Below are positions 1 to 9,273 of a stretch of DNA of 29,978 nucleotides, one piece after another. Under the pieces are notes generated by a model that saw only the letters and a list, made by a program, of their open reading frames with translations, searched no databases and was not told the DNA's origin. Positions within the stretch are counted from its first letter, which is position 1, and every line of letters starts with the position of its first letter. A program made the translations under genes and the position numbers. Source of the DNA: SMXL01 sp964527795 (GTDB taxonomy: Bacteria; Bacteroidota; Rhodothermia; Rhodothermales; UBA10348); NCBI GenBank assembly GCA_964527795.1, contig CAZGOS010000013.1, positions 1 through 29,978 of the forward strand, given 5' to 3'.

Positions 1-105
1 GGGCGAAACCTGGGCGTAAGCGCTCCGTGCGAACAGAATCCCCGCGAGCATTATGAACAACAACGTCGCTCGGAAAGTCGATATGTGCGGACGGTAACGC
101 TGCAC
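1..105 (-). CDS. 5' end of a secreted or outer-membrane protein gene (partial)
   Basis: Only the first 35 codons lie in the window; the gene runs off the left edge. Reading from a GTG at 105, two bases after the TAG of the upstream M6-like gene, the frame is open to base 1. It encodes a textbook signal peptide: a basic start (MQRYRPHISTFRATLL), a hydrophobic core (FIMLAGILF) and an A-x-A site (SAYA before QV). The two-base spacing suggests it is the next gene of the porU-porV-M6-like transcription unit, so it may be another exported or cell-surface protein. An ATG 18 codons in (at 51) would shorten the signal peptide and is less likely. The mature protein is not visible, so no function can be given. 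Confidence 0.7.
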   Translation of the reverse strand, partial: MQRYRPHISTFRATLLFIMLAGILFARSAYAQVSP

Positions 106-107
106 GC

Positions 108-3100
108 CTAACGAACAATAGCCAGTTTTATTAAATGTGTATCCGACCGCCCGGACGCGCCGGTCGCTCGAATGCGTGCCAGGTAAACACCGCTTCCAAC
201 CGCCGGCCGCCACAGGATTTCAGAGGATACTCCGCCCGGAGCGCCACTCAGTTCGAGCGTGTCGATCAGGCGACCTGCCGTGTCGACAATCGTAATTTCG
301 ACGTCGCAGCGCTCACGCGGTTTGAATCGGATCCAGGTCACGCCCTCGCGGATGGGATTCGGCCAATTGTAGGATTCACCCTTTGTCAGAAGACCGGTGT
401 CCTGGCGGTCGCATTCGACAGTGAAGCAAAATTCCGACGGTTTACCAGGAATCTTCAGAAAAGCATGGTTCGAAGGGCCCAGCACCGAGCCCCAAATGAC
501 TTTGTTGAGCGCTTCGAGGTCCCACTGCACCACTGATCCCGAATTGGATAGTGCTACGATAGAGCCGTCGGTGATTATTGGCGATACAGCCGGCTCCGAT
601 CCTACAGTCAACGGAAAGCCGGGCACGCCGTGATTTCGCACTGCCAGATCATAGGCATCGATCCGGCCGTCGACTGCTGCCACAAATATGACCGGCATGT
701 CATTGCCTTCGAACTCTGCAATCAGGGGCCGTAATCTCGTCTCGGCCCTCATCCGGATGGGAAAACCGTTTAGAATCGAACCGGCTTTGTTGAAGGCCAG
801 CAGTGTTCGCCCAACCGCGACGAGCACGTTCGGCCGACCGTCATCGTCCAGATCCGCAAGCATCGCAAAGGCTGATACGCGACCCGATATACCCAGCTCC
901 CGATATCGACGCAGGTCCAGATATTCAACTCTCCCGTTTTCTTCCAACAAGATGAGGCGCTCGCCCACCGGATCGGACACGATTCCTGTGACCTCCGTCG
1001 ACGATCCGGATCCGCCCGTCGATGAACGGACAAAGACCGCATGGACATTTTCGTCATCCTGAATCGCATCAAACGACCAGCTCAAATCCAGCGAGGGTAT
1101 TTCTGCTTCACCTCGATAGACAAACGCCTGTCTCAGACCGTCAACAGCCGCAATTGAGAGGATCGGAGACGATGCCCGATCCACCTGAACCTGACCAAAT
1201 TTCGCCGAGAGCAGGATGGGTCCCGAGGCATCTTCGGCTCCGACGAGGTAGCGACCATCGCGCATGACAACGACGGGTGTGGTCGTGCGCATGATAACGA
1301 GAGATGACGGCAAAACCGCCGACATACGCAGATTGCCGTCAGGCGCAAGCTCCCAGAATGCATCCGGGCCCAGCGCAACAATACCCGCACCCGACATGGC
1401 AGGTATTGCCCGAAGAAGCGGTTCCAAGACCCCAATCGTTGCCGCGTCCTTTGACCAATAAAGCGCACCGTCTCCCGTTGCGTTCAGGCCGAAAGCCGCA
1501 AAATCGACACCGCCCGTGCCCACGTAATAAAGCGCGCCCGGGTCGTTGAATGTGACGGACGTCGCATCAAACGTGAAGTTCACGTCGGGCCTCGGTTCGA
1601 TGCCGGCTACGCCGACCCGACGAAATTTGAACTCCATTGCCGGGGCCGGAGCCGTGAATTCAGCGAGTTCGATGAAGCTCGCTCCACCTGCATTGGAAGC
1701 GCTGTTCGGATAGGTGTCCGGTCCGAAACGGTTTTCATACAGCCGGATCTCCGAACCTGTCGACGTAATTACGGTTGTGGGATTCCCTTCGTAGAAATAA
1801 TCAAAAGGGGATCCGGCGTCAAAGGACGGGCCGAAGAAGCCCCGGCTCGGGAATCCGAGATCCTGTGCGCCGTCCGCTTCCTCCAAGTCGACGGCCCGAT
1901 TGTCGGCGCCCGCGTTCACCGAGTTGCTCGGTAGTCCGGCGGCCAGACGCTGTTCATCGATGTGCCAGATCAGCACCCCGCCCAGTAGCGGCGTGCCGGC
2001 ATCGTCGAATCCTCCCGGCAGCGCAAAATCCAGATTGTCGGCATCGACGACGACACCACCCGGAAATCCTCGGATTGAGAAACTGTTAAAGTCTTTATCG
2101 CCGTTTTCGAAGTGAATATTCTGAATCGATCCGTCCTTCAATACGCTCAGATTCACGCCGTCGTTTTCCGGATCCCGGTGTCGGTTCTCCACGAGAAAGA
2201 ACTCCCCTTCACCAATCGGAGCAAGAAACACGTCGTTTGAGGCTTCAGAACCCGCATGATCGAGCGTTATCACCTCTTCCATCGCGCCGCTTGGCAACCG
2301 GATATCCGACCACCCCAGAAAGGTCTTCGTCCAGGCCGAAGGTTCCGGCGGCAGTAATCCGCCATAGGCGAAAATGCCCAGTCCATCCATGATGCCGAAT
2401 GGCCCGATGGCGCTCTCGCCCGTACTCGTATCGAAGAGGTCAGGGGCACCAAGATAATTCAGAAAGCTCGCCGCCAGCATTCCGTTGATGGACAGCTCAA
2501 TCAGAAACGCCTCATCTTCGATAAAATCGACACCCCGTCGTGTCTCGGTACGCGGGATTATCAGCGTATTGGTGACCGGTAATCCGTCTATCGACACATC
2601 AAACGACCCGAGCAGTCGTTCCAACGCCGCTTTATCAAAAAAGAGTGACGGAAGGTCTTCAGGCGTTTTGTCGAGCGTAGTTCCCACGAGTTCGAGATCG
2701 CGTCCTACACCGGCGTGAAACAGAACGAAGGCCGTTCGGTCCGGATCGAGTCCCGGCGGAAGATCGAACGAATCTAGCCGGCTCGCCCGCGTCCAGGCTT
2801 CTTCAACAAGAGACGCAAGCTTTCTCAACTCCGCGTCGGAATCGGATTCTAGTCCGACAGGGGCGTACGTTCCCATCTGGTTCGATACTCTTATTACCAG
2901 AGGAAGCAGATGCGTCGTGATGGTCGTTTTCCCGTCGGAAGCCCTGCGAACATAATTCTGAAGAAATTGCAGATGTGCTTCGAAATACGGCGCGTCATGC
3001 GGAAGAGGATCGACGCGAGGTCCTTCAACGCCCTCAAACAGCCGGCCGTCAAATGTGCCGTCTCCGGTGGAAAAGCTGGTTGAATCCGGCTGAAACTCCA

Positions 3101-3305
3101 CGCGAAGCGCTACGACGTCGTAGTGCGACGCCGCAGGACGTTGAATGAGGTCCGACGAAGTAAACGATCCAGCTTGGACACTCGACGCGTGTTGGGAGCG
3201 ATCCTGCCCGAGAGCCGGCGTTGCCGGCAACAGCAATAGGACCATGATACCCGAGGCAACCCTTAAAGGGTGAGGGAACTGGCCGAAAACGCGCTGTCCC
3301 TTCAT
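108..3305 (-). CDS. Secreted M6-peptidase-like protein with T9SS sorting domain and degraded zinc site
   Basis: 1065 residues. Residues 1-33 form a signal peptide ending near ALGQ. The region up to about 330 resembles M6 (immune inhibitor A-like) metallopeptidases: a DVVALRVEFQPD start strand, then YLGAPDLFDT followed by GPFGIMDG and SAWTKTFLGW, which are the family's landmarks around and after the zinc helix. The zinc motif HExxHxxG itself is lost: with G286 as anchor, the expected H, E and H are A279, S280 and N283. Residues about 700-960 look like a beta-propeller with an FG-GAP-like DLDDDGRPNVLV calcium loop. The last 85 residues are a T9SS type A sorting domain (NWPNP start, GVYLARI, ending KLAIVR). 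It lies 69 bp downstream of porV and is probably exported by that system and anchored at the surface. I infer a binding or structural role, not proteolysis. The alternative is a peptidase with a different active site. Confidence 0.85.
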   Translation of the reverse strand: MKGQRVFGQFPHPLRVASGIMVLLLLPATPALGQDRSQHASSVQAGSFTSSDLIQRPAASHYDVVALRVEFQPDSTSFSTGDGTFDGRLFEGVEGPRVDPLPHDAPYFEAHLQFLQNYVRRASDGKTTITTHLLPLVIRVSNQMGTYAPVGLESDSDAELRKLASLVEEAWTRASRLDSFDLPPGLDPDRTAFVLFHAGVGRDLELVGTTLDKTPEDLPSLFFDKAALERLLGSFDVSIDGLPVTNTLIIPRTETRRGVDFIEDEAFLIELSINGMLAASFLNYLGAPDLFDTSTGESAIGPFGIMDGLGIFAYGGLLPPEPSAWTKTFLGWSDIRLPSGAMEEVITLDHAGSEASNDVFLAPIGEGEFFLVENRHRDPENDGVNLSVLKDGSIQNIHFENGDKDFNSFSIRGFPGGVVVDADNLDFALPGGFDDAGTPLLGGVLIWHIDEQRLAAGLPSNSVNAGADNRAVDLEEADGAQDLGFPSRGFFGPSFDAGSPFDYFYEGNPTTVITSTGSEIRLYENRFGPDTYPNSASNAGGASFIELAEFTAPAPAMEFKFRRVGVAGIEPRPDVNFTFDATSVTFNDPGALYYVGTGGVDFAAFGLNATGDGALYWSKDAATIGVLEPLLRAIPAMSGAGIVALGPDAFWELAPDGNLRMSAVLPSSLVIMRTTTPVVVMRDGRYLVGAEDASGPILLSAKFGQVQVDRASSPILSIAAVDGLRQAFVYRGEAEIPSLDLSWSFDAIQDDENVHAVFVRSSTGGSGSSTEVTGIVSDPVGERLILLEENGRVEYLDLRRYRELGISGRVSAFAMLADLDDDGRPNVLVAVGRTLLAFNKAGSILNGFPIRMRAETRLRPLIAEFEGNDMPVIFVAAVDGRIDAYDLAVRNHGVPGFPLTVGSEPAVSPIITDGSIVALSNSGSVVQWDLEALNKVIWGSVLGPSNHAFLKIPGKPSEFCFTVECDRQDTGLLTKGESYNWPNPIREGVTWIRFKPRERCDVEITIVDTAGRLIDTLELSGAPGGVSSEILWRPAVGSGVYLARIRATGASGRSDTHLIKLAIVR

Positions 3306-3374
3306 ACCGAGTGTCTCTTGTGCGGCCTCTTTACCGATGAAGCGGACGTGCTTTAACGCTGCTACTCGCCGGTT

Positions 3375-4547
3375 TTATCTATTAAAGTCCAGGAGCAGTG
3401 AAAATCGCATCGTATTGGCGAGCGGCGATTGCTCTTCCAGCGCGTAGATATACGAGAAGTCCACACCAATGATATTGTACCGGACTCCGGCGCCCAACGT
3501 GAGGAATTTCCGGTTTCCGTTGTTTGGATTCTCGTAAAAGTAACCCCCTCGAAGCGCAAGCAGCTTGTCGTACCAGTACTCGAATCCGGTGCCGATAGTC
3601 AGCTGTTCGAAAACAGAAACGTTCTCAAACGTTGTTTCAGGATCACCGATTGGTCCATTCGGCACCTGAAACGACGACCACGAGGAGAAGATAGCCTTGT
3701 AAAACGGATCGTATTCAACTCCCGTTGAATCCGAACGCGACGAATGAATCAGATCCTTGTTGAAGTCTGTAACCCAGGTGAATGAATTGTATTCGTCGAA
3801 ATCTACTTTGAAGGCCCAACCGAAGCGAAAATTGGTTGGAATAGGATCCGACTGTGCGTTATCGGAATACTGAATCTTTGGACCCATGTTGGCCAGATTG
3901 AAGCCCAATGAAAGCGTTCCCTGGGCACCGCCGAGGGCAAACGGTTTCATTCTGTAGAGACCGGCAAGATCGAAAGCCGTCGATACACCTGCTTTGGTCT
4001 TCTGGGCACCGACAGTCTGGCCGGGAGCCAGATTGGAATAGATGAATCGGAGACTCGTGCCCAGGGCCATGCGCTTGGTAACCATGAAGCCATACGAGAG
4101 ACCCAGGGCGAGGTCATAGGACCTGAACGTTCCCGTTGGATTGTTCTGCTCGTCACGGCCCTCGTGTTTGCCGAGATTCAGATACGTCAAATGTGCACCC
4201 AGCGTGCCCCAGCCGGGCATATGATGCTTGGCCACGAGATACTCGTAATACAGATCGGCATCAAATTCAGGCAACCACTCCGAGTGTGTGATGGCGGCTT
4301 CGGTGCCGCGCTGGAACGCCAGTCCCGCCGGGTTCCAGAAAATCGCACTCGCGTTGTCGGCGAGGGCAACTCCGGCGTTGCCCATCCCCGCCGTACGGCT
4401 GTCCGGTTCAATTTTCAGAAATACGACGGCAGATGTGCCGGGACCTCCTTGGGCCACAACGGTTTTCGCACTGGGCAGGAGGATAAACAGGGTTAACGCC
4501 GCTGCGATCGCACGCGTCGAACGGCTACCAATACGTGAGAAACTCAT
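3375..4547 (-). CDS. porV: T9SS outer-membrane shuttle protein PorV
   Basis: About 390 residues, of the PorV/LptO family, FadL-like outer-membrane beta-barrels that carry folded T9SS cargo from the translocon to the PorU sortase complex. Seen here are a signal peptide (SRSTRAIAAALTLFILLP ... VVAQ), then the family signature near the mature N-terminus (AVVFLKIEPDSRTAGMGNAG, then NASAIFWNPAGLA), alternating barrel strands and a C-terminus ending in a barrel-type strand (FSLLLDFNR). An in-frame ATG at 4571 adds eight residues; I chose 4547 because it gives the cleaner signal peptide, but the choice is not certain. It lies 142 bp downstream of porU on the same strand, the usual pairing for this family. 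PorQ is the nearest alternative, but adjacency to porU and the N-terminal signature favour PorV. Confidence 0.9.
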   Translation of the reverse strand: MSFSRIGSRSTRAIAAALTLFILLPSAKTVVAQGGPGTSAVVFLKIEPDSRTAGMGNAGVALADNASAIFWNPAGLAFQRGTEAAITHSEWLPEFDADLYYEYLVAKHHMPGWGTLGAHLTYLNLGKHEGRDEQNNPTGTFRSYDLALGLSYGFMVTKRMALGTSLRFIYSNLAPGQTVGAQKTKAGVSTAFDLAGLYRMKPFALGGAQGTLSLGFNLANMGPKIQYSDNAQSDPIPTNFRFGWAFKVDFDEYNSFTWVTDFNKDLIHSSRSDSTGVEYDPFYKAIFSSWSSFQVPNGPIGDPETTFENVSVFEQLTIGTGFEYWYDKLLALRGGYFYENPNNGNRKFLTLGAGVRYNIIGVDFSYIYALEEQSPLANTMRFSLLLDFNR

Positions 4548-4689
4548 TTGCCCGATAAATGGCAGGTACATGACAATCTATGAAGAAGTTAGGTAAGTCG
4601 TGAGATACCAGCGAGGCAATTCGCAGGCCACAAAACGTCTTGCAATTCGGTTATCGTTTCGTAGTAGCTAATAATGCTATATGACTCAC

Positions 4690-7600
4690 CTATCGAATGA
4701 TTGCCAGTTTTTCTATGTGCTCGCTGACCTCGGTCGCACCATCGGACTTTTCCACTTCGACGCGCAACTTATACAAGTAGATCCCGGTTGCAAGTCGATC
4801 GAAATCGTCGTCAAGCCCATTCCATGGAATCTGCACAGAACTCCCGGTTAATACAGCTTCCGGCAGCGCTTCTTCGGTATCTATCGTCCGAATGGGCCGT
4901 CCGTTTAATGTGTAGATCCTGATCTGAACCCGCGCAGGGGTTCCGGTGGGTTGATTATGTTCGAAAACGAATCGGGTTTCCCGATTCATAGGATTCGGAT
5001 AGTTATACACATTGCGGACCGTAAGTACCTCATCATTTGCGACTAAAAACGATAATTCAGCCAATGAAGAGTTGTTGAGCACATCCCATGCTTTAACGGA
5101 TAGAACATGCGGACCGGGTTCGGTGGTCGAAAGACGCCAACGGACTTCTCCCCGTTGATACGAATTCTTTTCGGCTACAAAACCACTCGAGATGTCTCGT
5201 GCCGTATTTTCTTCCCCATCAACAACAAGCAGCATTTCGTGTCCGACGCCCGCGCCGACCGTATTGACGCCGCTCTGATCGTAGAGCCGCACAATAAGTT
5301 CTGGAGAAGCAGGAACGACGCCACCGGATACAAAGGTAGTATCACCTAGAAACAACTCCATTTCCGGACCGATAACGTCGTTCGGCGGACTATCGGAGGT
5401 CCCGCCAACCAGAAAATTCTCCGAGTACCCGAGTGCGTCGGCGACCCCCGACGATGCATAAACGGTTATGCGACCCACTTCATTCGAGTACGAGATATCT
5501 TTCGGAACTACAAACCGAGCAGAAAATTGACCGGACTGAACCTCCACGTCTCCTCGCCATATCAGATCTTCCCGAATCGTGTAATAGGGTGTCGGCATTC
5601 GAATTTGTTTGATCAAGGGCACCTTTCGCTCGGCGTCAAATACGGTAACACTAGCCGTGCCGTTGAACACGGAATTAACGGATCCGTCGCCGTTCTTCAC
5701 ATGCCCGGTTATTTCCACCAGATCCAAGGCCTTCATCTGAGCCGTTGCCATATCCAACGGCACCTGGTTGAGCGCGTCCACTACCGTCTCGTTTCCCGGT
5801 AGCCCCAGACGCATGGATGGGTCGCCGAGCAGATTGAGTTTTCTACTATTACCCTGCAGACCGACATTCGTGTTTTTTGTGAGACGCATCACATCACCGA
5901 GCCGTCGCGCTTTCCCTTCATCATCTGCGCGGAACAGCTGGATATTCAACGCGCGATTCAACCCTGCATTCAGAGACGTCGTATCTCCCGAGGTATAAAC
6001 AAGACGGACCGTCGTGAATAGTGCGACGGATCCTCCTTCGTCGTTCAGCAAAAGGGCTTCCCCACCGCTAACATCATCCTCCATATCCCACCAACCAAAC
6101 GAACAGGTCGCCGTAATGAAAAGGGCCAGTTTATCCGTGTTCGTGAGCTGCTCGGCATCCGCCTTGGTAAAAATCTCTTCCTGGGCAAGGCCGTCCGGGC
6201 CCCCGTGACCGCTGTAATTGAACACGAGAGTGCCCTGGTTCAACGCTTCATTTATTTCCTGTTTTGCCCCGGGAATCTTGAATCCATTCTGGAATACGCG
6301 CTCAAAACTCTCGGCATAGATCTTGTTGACGTCGATCTGCGGGTAAAGCCCGCCTCGAATGAGTTCCACGACCTGATCGATGTTCTGCATGTGCAGATCA
6401 CCGTCGTCCTGAGTGCCCGATAGCCCCGTAGGGCCGTCATCGGCCACCGCTACGTACCTGGCACGCCATGCCCCGAATGTGTCCGGATCTTCGTATCGAA
6501 TGATCTTGTCGACCACCATTTCAGCCTGGGCGAGCGACTGGACCGTCAATCGACCGACCCCGATGTCCATGCGCTCGTCGCTCACGGCTGCAAACGTTGT
6601 ATACGTCCAGGCTCCCTCGTTGTCATCCAAGAGCGCGAAGTAGTCGTCGGACGTATAACTGGCATCGGTATTTAACGACTCGGCCGTTTCAAAAGGAAAA
6701 ATCCAGTTGCCTTCCTGGTTTTCGAGACCCGAGAGTCCACGAAAATCGTAGTGCCCGTCACCCAACAGAAGTGCGTAGCGAAGCAGACTCTCCTCGTCGG
6801 GGGCGCGGTCGTAAAGAAACTTGAAATAGTCCCTGATCGCCCGCATATCAGGGACTCCTCCGGAAAACTCATTGTATACCTGGTCGATTTCAGACACGAG
6901 TACAACGAGGCCATCGAGCCTTCGGTGGTCGGCGAGCCGGTTGGCGGCGCTGAGAAATTCGGCAGGTGTAATAATGACGAGGTCTGGAAAAGAGGTAAGA
7001 CTGTGAAGGTTTTGATTGGTGACGGGCGTGAATAAGTCCGAGGAAAGTGACTGCGCAGCAGATTCGGTGAACGCGACGTATTCGCGCGGCGCGTCATCCG
7101 GCAACGGCTCGATCTGAAACTCAAACGATCCTCCTACCGGGGACACGCCCTGGGATTGAACCAGGCCAGGCATCGTAACGTCCCATACGAACGGGGTCCC
7201 GGAAAAATCACGTATCTGATAAGCCTGACGCCCCTCAGCGCCGGGTACCGATGCGAACCTCACGTATCCATCAATAGCGACCAGATCCTGCTCATACGTT
7301 ACTCGAACCCAATCCACGGCGGCTTCCGGCTCATTGACCTGGTTCAGGAGCGTCATGCTCAGATTGAGCGGCCGGCCCGTAGACACTGTTTGTGTAAACG
7401 TAATCTCTCCTGGAGAGGCGGACGGAAATTCAGAACCGTTGATCGTGATTCTGGGTGCGGTAAGCTGGCCGAGAATGACGTCATTGGATTCGAAAGCCAC
7501 CGTAGCTCTTGGATTTGACGCAATCGCAACACGGGCCTGATATGAAATCGTACCACCGAGTAATCCGGGAACCTTTACGTTTTCGAAGATCGGACGTGAG

Positions 7601-8712
7601 CCACCCGTGCGGATGGTTCGGCTCATCCAGTCGTATCCCGATCCATGCTCACGGCTCCAGACAAACTCTTCGATATCTCTAAAGTGGCGACCCGTCGTCG
7701 ACGTGAACGTGGTGGCGTCTGCAAAGCCGGGATGGGGAACCGTCTCGATTCGTTTACCGGTAGTGCTTCCAATCTTAATGAAGTAGACATTTTCGTTGGA
7801 GAACGGATGCACATAGTGAGCCCAGTTCAGTCCTGTATAAAACCAGCCCCGCGGCCCGGCTGCGTAAAAGAGGAGCACATCGCCGTCATTGAAACTTCCG
7901 TCACCACCACCTCTGGTGAAAACGGGATTTTCAGCGAGGTCGGCATATCTGAACGCATCGTTTTCCGCTGGAAGGGGCGCTCCTCCATTTCCAAAAATCT
8001 GCACGTTGTTCGGATCAATCGAATCCGGCGTCAACCCAAGGCCGGCGAGCAATGCACGATCGATGCGATAGATTCCTTCTTCCGTTATGCGCACCTTGAA
8101 GATCGTACCGTCGGCAAGCACACTTTGAGTGACAAGCACATGCGGGTTGGACGGAGTAGCGGTTGGAAGAAAGCGATTCTGAACAGGGCTCCGGCGTGTG
8201 ATGGAAACGCGCAGACGACGATATCTCCTCAGCGTACCGGAATTCTCATCAAGATTGTAAAACCGGGCGACCAGCGTCACGACAGGCGCCTTCCTGTGCA
8301 TTCCTGCTCCTACGACCTCGATACCGGGCCTCTCTTGTTTCGGTAAGGCTGTCGCATCGGACAAAGGAATCCGAACCTCGTCAAAATCGCTCGACAGGAC
8401 GGTAACGATGGGTATTTCGAGCGACCCCGCTTCGACCATGAGCGAGGTCTCGTCGAACCCCGCAGTGAACTTTCTCAGTGCCCGTTGATCCCACGCCTGA
8501 ACGCCGCTGGAATCAACCGAAGCCTGCAGCGGTGTTCTCCAGTCGAACTCAAATTCGACCACGGCCGTGACACCGTCATCGGAAATTGTTTTCGTGCGAA
8601 TGGACTGTGCCGACGCCGAGAATACACCCAGCCCCGGAAGGAAGAGAAAAATGAGCAGGCTCGTACTCAGACCGCTCGCTCTTTCGATCAGCCAATTCGA
8701 TCCGAGTCGCAT
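4690..8712 (-). CDS. porU: T9SS C-terminal-signal sortase PorU (C25 gingipain-like)
   Basis: 1340 residues. PorU is the cell-surface cysteine protease that removes C-terminal sorting domains from T9SS cargo and attaches cargo to the surface. A signal peptide covers residues 1-36 (LSTSLLIFLFLPGLGVFSASAQ). A beta-rich N-terminal region of about 550 residues precedes a peptidase C25 domain, with LVIITPAEFLSAANRLADHR as its entry, catalytic His at about 836 in NYSGHGG and Cys at about 870 in TATCSFG. Beyond about 1000 come immunoglobulin-like segments, then a T9SS-type C-terminal domain (NYPNPMNRETRF ... GIYLYKL ... KLAIIR). Both catalytic residues are present, so the enzyme should be active. A TAnnTTTG-type promoter lies about 120 bp upstream. 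It is the first gene of the porU-porV-M6-like series and acts on the kind of sorting domain its downstream neighbour carries. Confidence 0.95.
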   Translation of the reverse strand: MRLGSNWLIERASGLSTSLLIFLFLPGLGVFSASAQSIRTKTISDDGVTAVVEFEFDWRTPLQASVDSSGVQAWDQRALRKFTAGFDETSLMVEAGSLEIPIVTVLSSDFDEVRIPLSDATALPKQERPGIEVVGAGMHRKAPVVTLVARFYNLDENSGTLRRYRRLRVSITRRSPVQNRFLPTATPSNPHVLVTQSVLADGTIFKVRITEEGIYRIDRALLAGLGLTPDSIDPNNVQIFGNGGAPLPAENDAFRYADLAENPVFTRGGGDGSFNDGDVLLFYAAGPRGWFYTGLNWAHYVHPFSNENVYFIKIGSTTGKRIETVPHPGFADATTFTSTTGRHFRDIEEFVWSREHGSGYDWMSRTIRTGGSRPIFENVKVPGLLGGTISYQARVAIASNPRATVAFESNDVILGQLTAPRITINGSEFPSASPGEITFTQTVSTGRPLNLSMTLLNQVNEPEAAVDWVRVTYEQDLVAIDGYVRFASVPGAEGRQAYQIRDFSGTPFVWDVTMPGLVQSQGVSPVGGSFEFQIEPLPDDAPREYVAFTESAAQSLSSDLFTPVTNQNLHSLTSFPDLVIITPAEFLSAANRLADHRRLDGLVVLVSEIDQVYNEFSGGVPDMRAIRDYFKFLYDRAPDEESLLRYALLLGDGHYDFRGLSGLENQEGNWIFPFETAESLNTDASYTSDDYFALLDDNEGAWTYTTFAAVSDERMDIGVGRLTVQSLAQAEMVVDKIIRYEDPDTFGAWRARYVAVADDGPTGLSGTQDDGDLHMQNIDQVVELIRGGLYPQIDVNKIYAESFERVFQNGFKIPGAKQEINEALNQGTLVFNYSGHGGPDGLAQEEIFTKADAEQLTNTDKLALFITATCSFGWWDMEDDVSGGEALLLNDEGGSVALFTTVRLVYTSGDTTSLNAGLNRALNIQLFRADDEGKARRLGDVMRLTKNTNVGLQGNSRKLNLLGDPSMRLGLPGNETVVDALNQVPLDMATAQMKALDLVEITGHVKNGDGSVNSVFNGTASVTVFDAERKVPLIKQIRMPTPYYTIREDLIWRGDVEVQSGQFSARFVVPKDISYSNEVGRITVYASSGVADALGYSENFLVGGTSDSPPNDVIGPEMELFLGDTTFVSGGVVPASPELIVRLYDQSGVNTVGAGVGHEMLLVVDGEENTARDISSGFVAEKNSYQRGEVRWRLSTTEPGPHVLSVKAWDVLNNSSLAELSFLVANDEVLTVRNVYNYPNPMNRETRFVFEHNQPTGTPARVQIRIYTLNGRPIRTIDTEEALPEAVLTGSSVQIPWNGLDDDFDRLATGIYLYKLRVEVEKSDGATEVSEHIEKLAIIR

Positions 8713-8833
8713 ATCGGCATTATGATGGTTTCAAAACGAGGCTCAGCGCATGTCGGCAAGATTGCCGGCCAAATTCCGGCCTCTATCCGTAGCGATAATC
8801 GTCGATAGGCTGAAATCGTAGAATTGGTTGATA

Positions 8834-8864
8834 CAAAGTTACCCGTCCGGCACTCGTAAGACAA
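8834..8864 (-). promoter_or_regulatory. Bacteroidota-type promoter upstream of porU
   Basis: On the minus strand TTG (8864-8862) is followed after 20 bases by TAACTTTG (8841-8834). This matches the Bacteroidota housekeeping consensus, TTG around -33 and TAnnTTTG around -7. It points at porU and would give a leader of roughly 115-120 bases. This is a pattern match only. Confidence 0.55.
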
Positions 8865-8902
8865 GGTAGAAATATGACCCCGATCAATAGTTGGATTCTT
8901 CG

Positions 8903-9184
8903 TTATTCCTCGTCCAATTGCGCCAGGAAATTCCTCAAAACGAGGAGTTCATCAGCGGTTCCAGTCAGTTGTTCGACTGCAGCTGTTACATCCTTAAGAG
9001 GGGCGTCGAAATCTTCCGTGACATCGAGGGCCGTTGACAGTTCCTGGAGCAATTGCACATTGCCCGAGATAATCGACAACGGGTTGTTCAAGTCGTGATG
9101 AATACGCGATAAATGCTTGCGCAAACTCCGTAACGTCGCGTAGAGCTGTTCGGACTCTTCCTTTGTCATCTCGACGTTGCGCAT
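8903..9184 (-). CDS. Stand-alone histidine-kinase phosphoacceptor (DHp/HisKA-like) protein
   Basis: 93 residues, no signal peptide or TM segment. The core HHDLNNPLSIISGNVQLL (H30-D31) is the H-box of a HisKA dimerisation and phosphoacceptor domain, followed by a second amphipathic helix (APLKDVTAAVEQLTGTADEL). Nothing like an HATPase_c domain (N, G1, G2 boxes) follows: the frame ends at 8903 and the next 190 bases hold no gene. So the protein could accept or pass phosphate, or dimerise with a kinase, but could not phosphorylate itself. It starts 89 bases after the PAS-membrane sensor stop, on the same strand. The ATG at 9184 has an AAAGG sequence about five bases upstream; a second ATG five codons later is less well placed. 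It may be one part of a split kinase, or a phosphotransfer protein of Spo0B-like design. That assignment is inference. Confidence 0.7.
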   Translation of the reverse strand: MRNVEMTKEESEQLYATLRSLRKHLSRIHHDLNNPLSIISGNVQLLQELSTALDVTEDFDAPLKDVTAAVEQLTGTADELLVLRNFLAQLDEE

Positions 9185-9273
9185 GGAACCTTTCCGGAGC
9201 GGTTGAGGGATCGCGTGTTGTCGATCCTATGAATCCGCCGTTCGAGATGCTGTTCCCGAATCCTGCGATTCTC

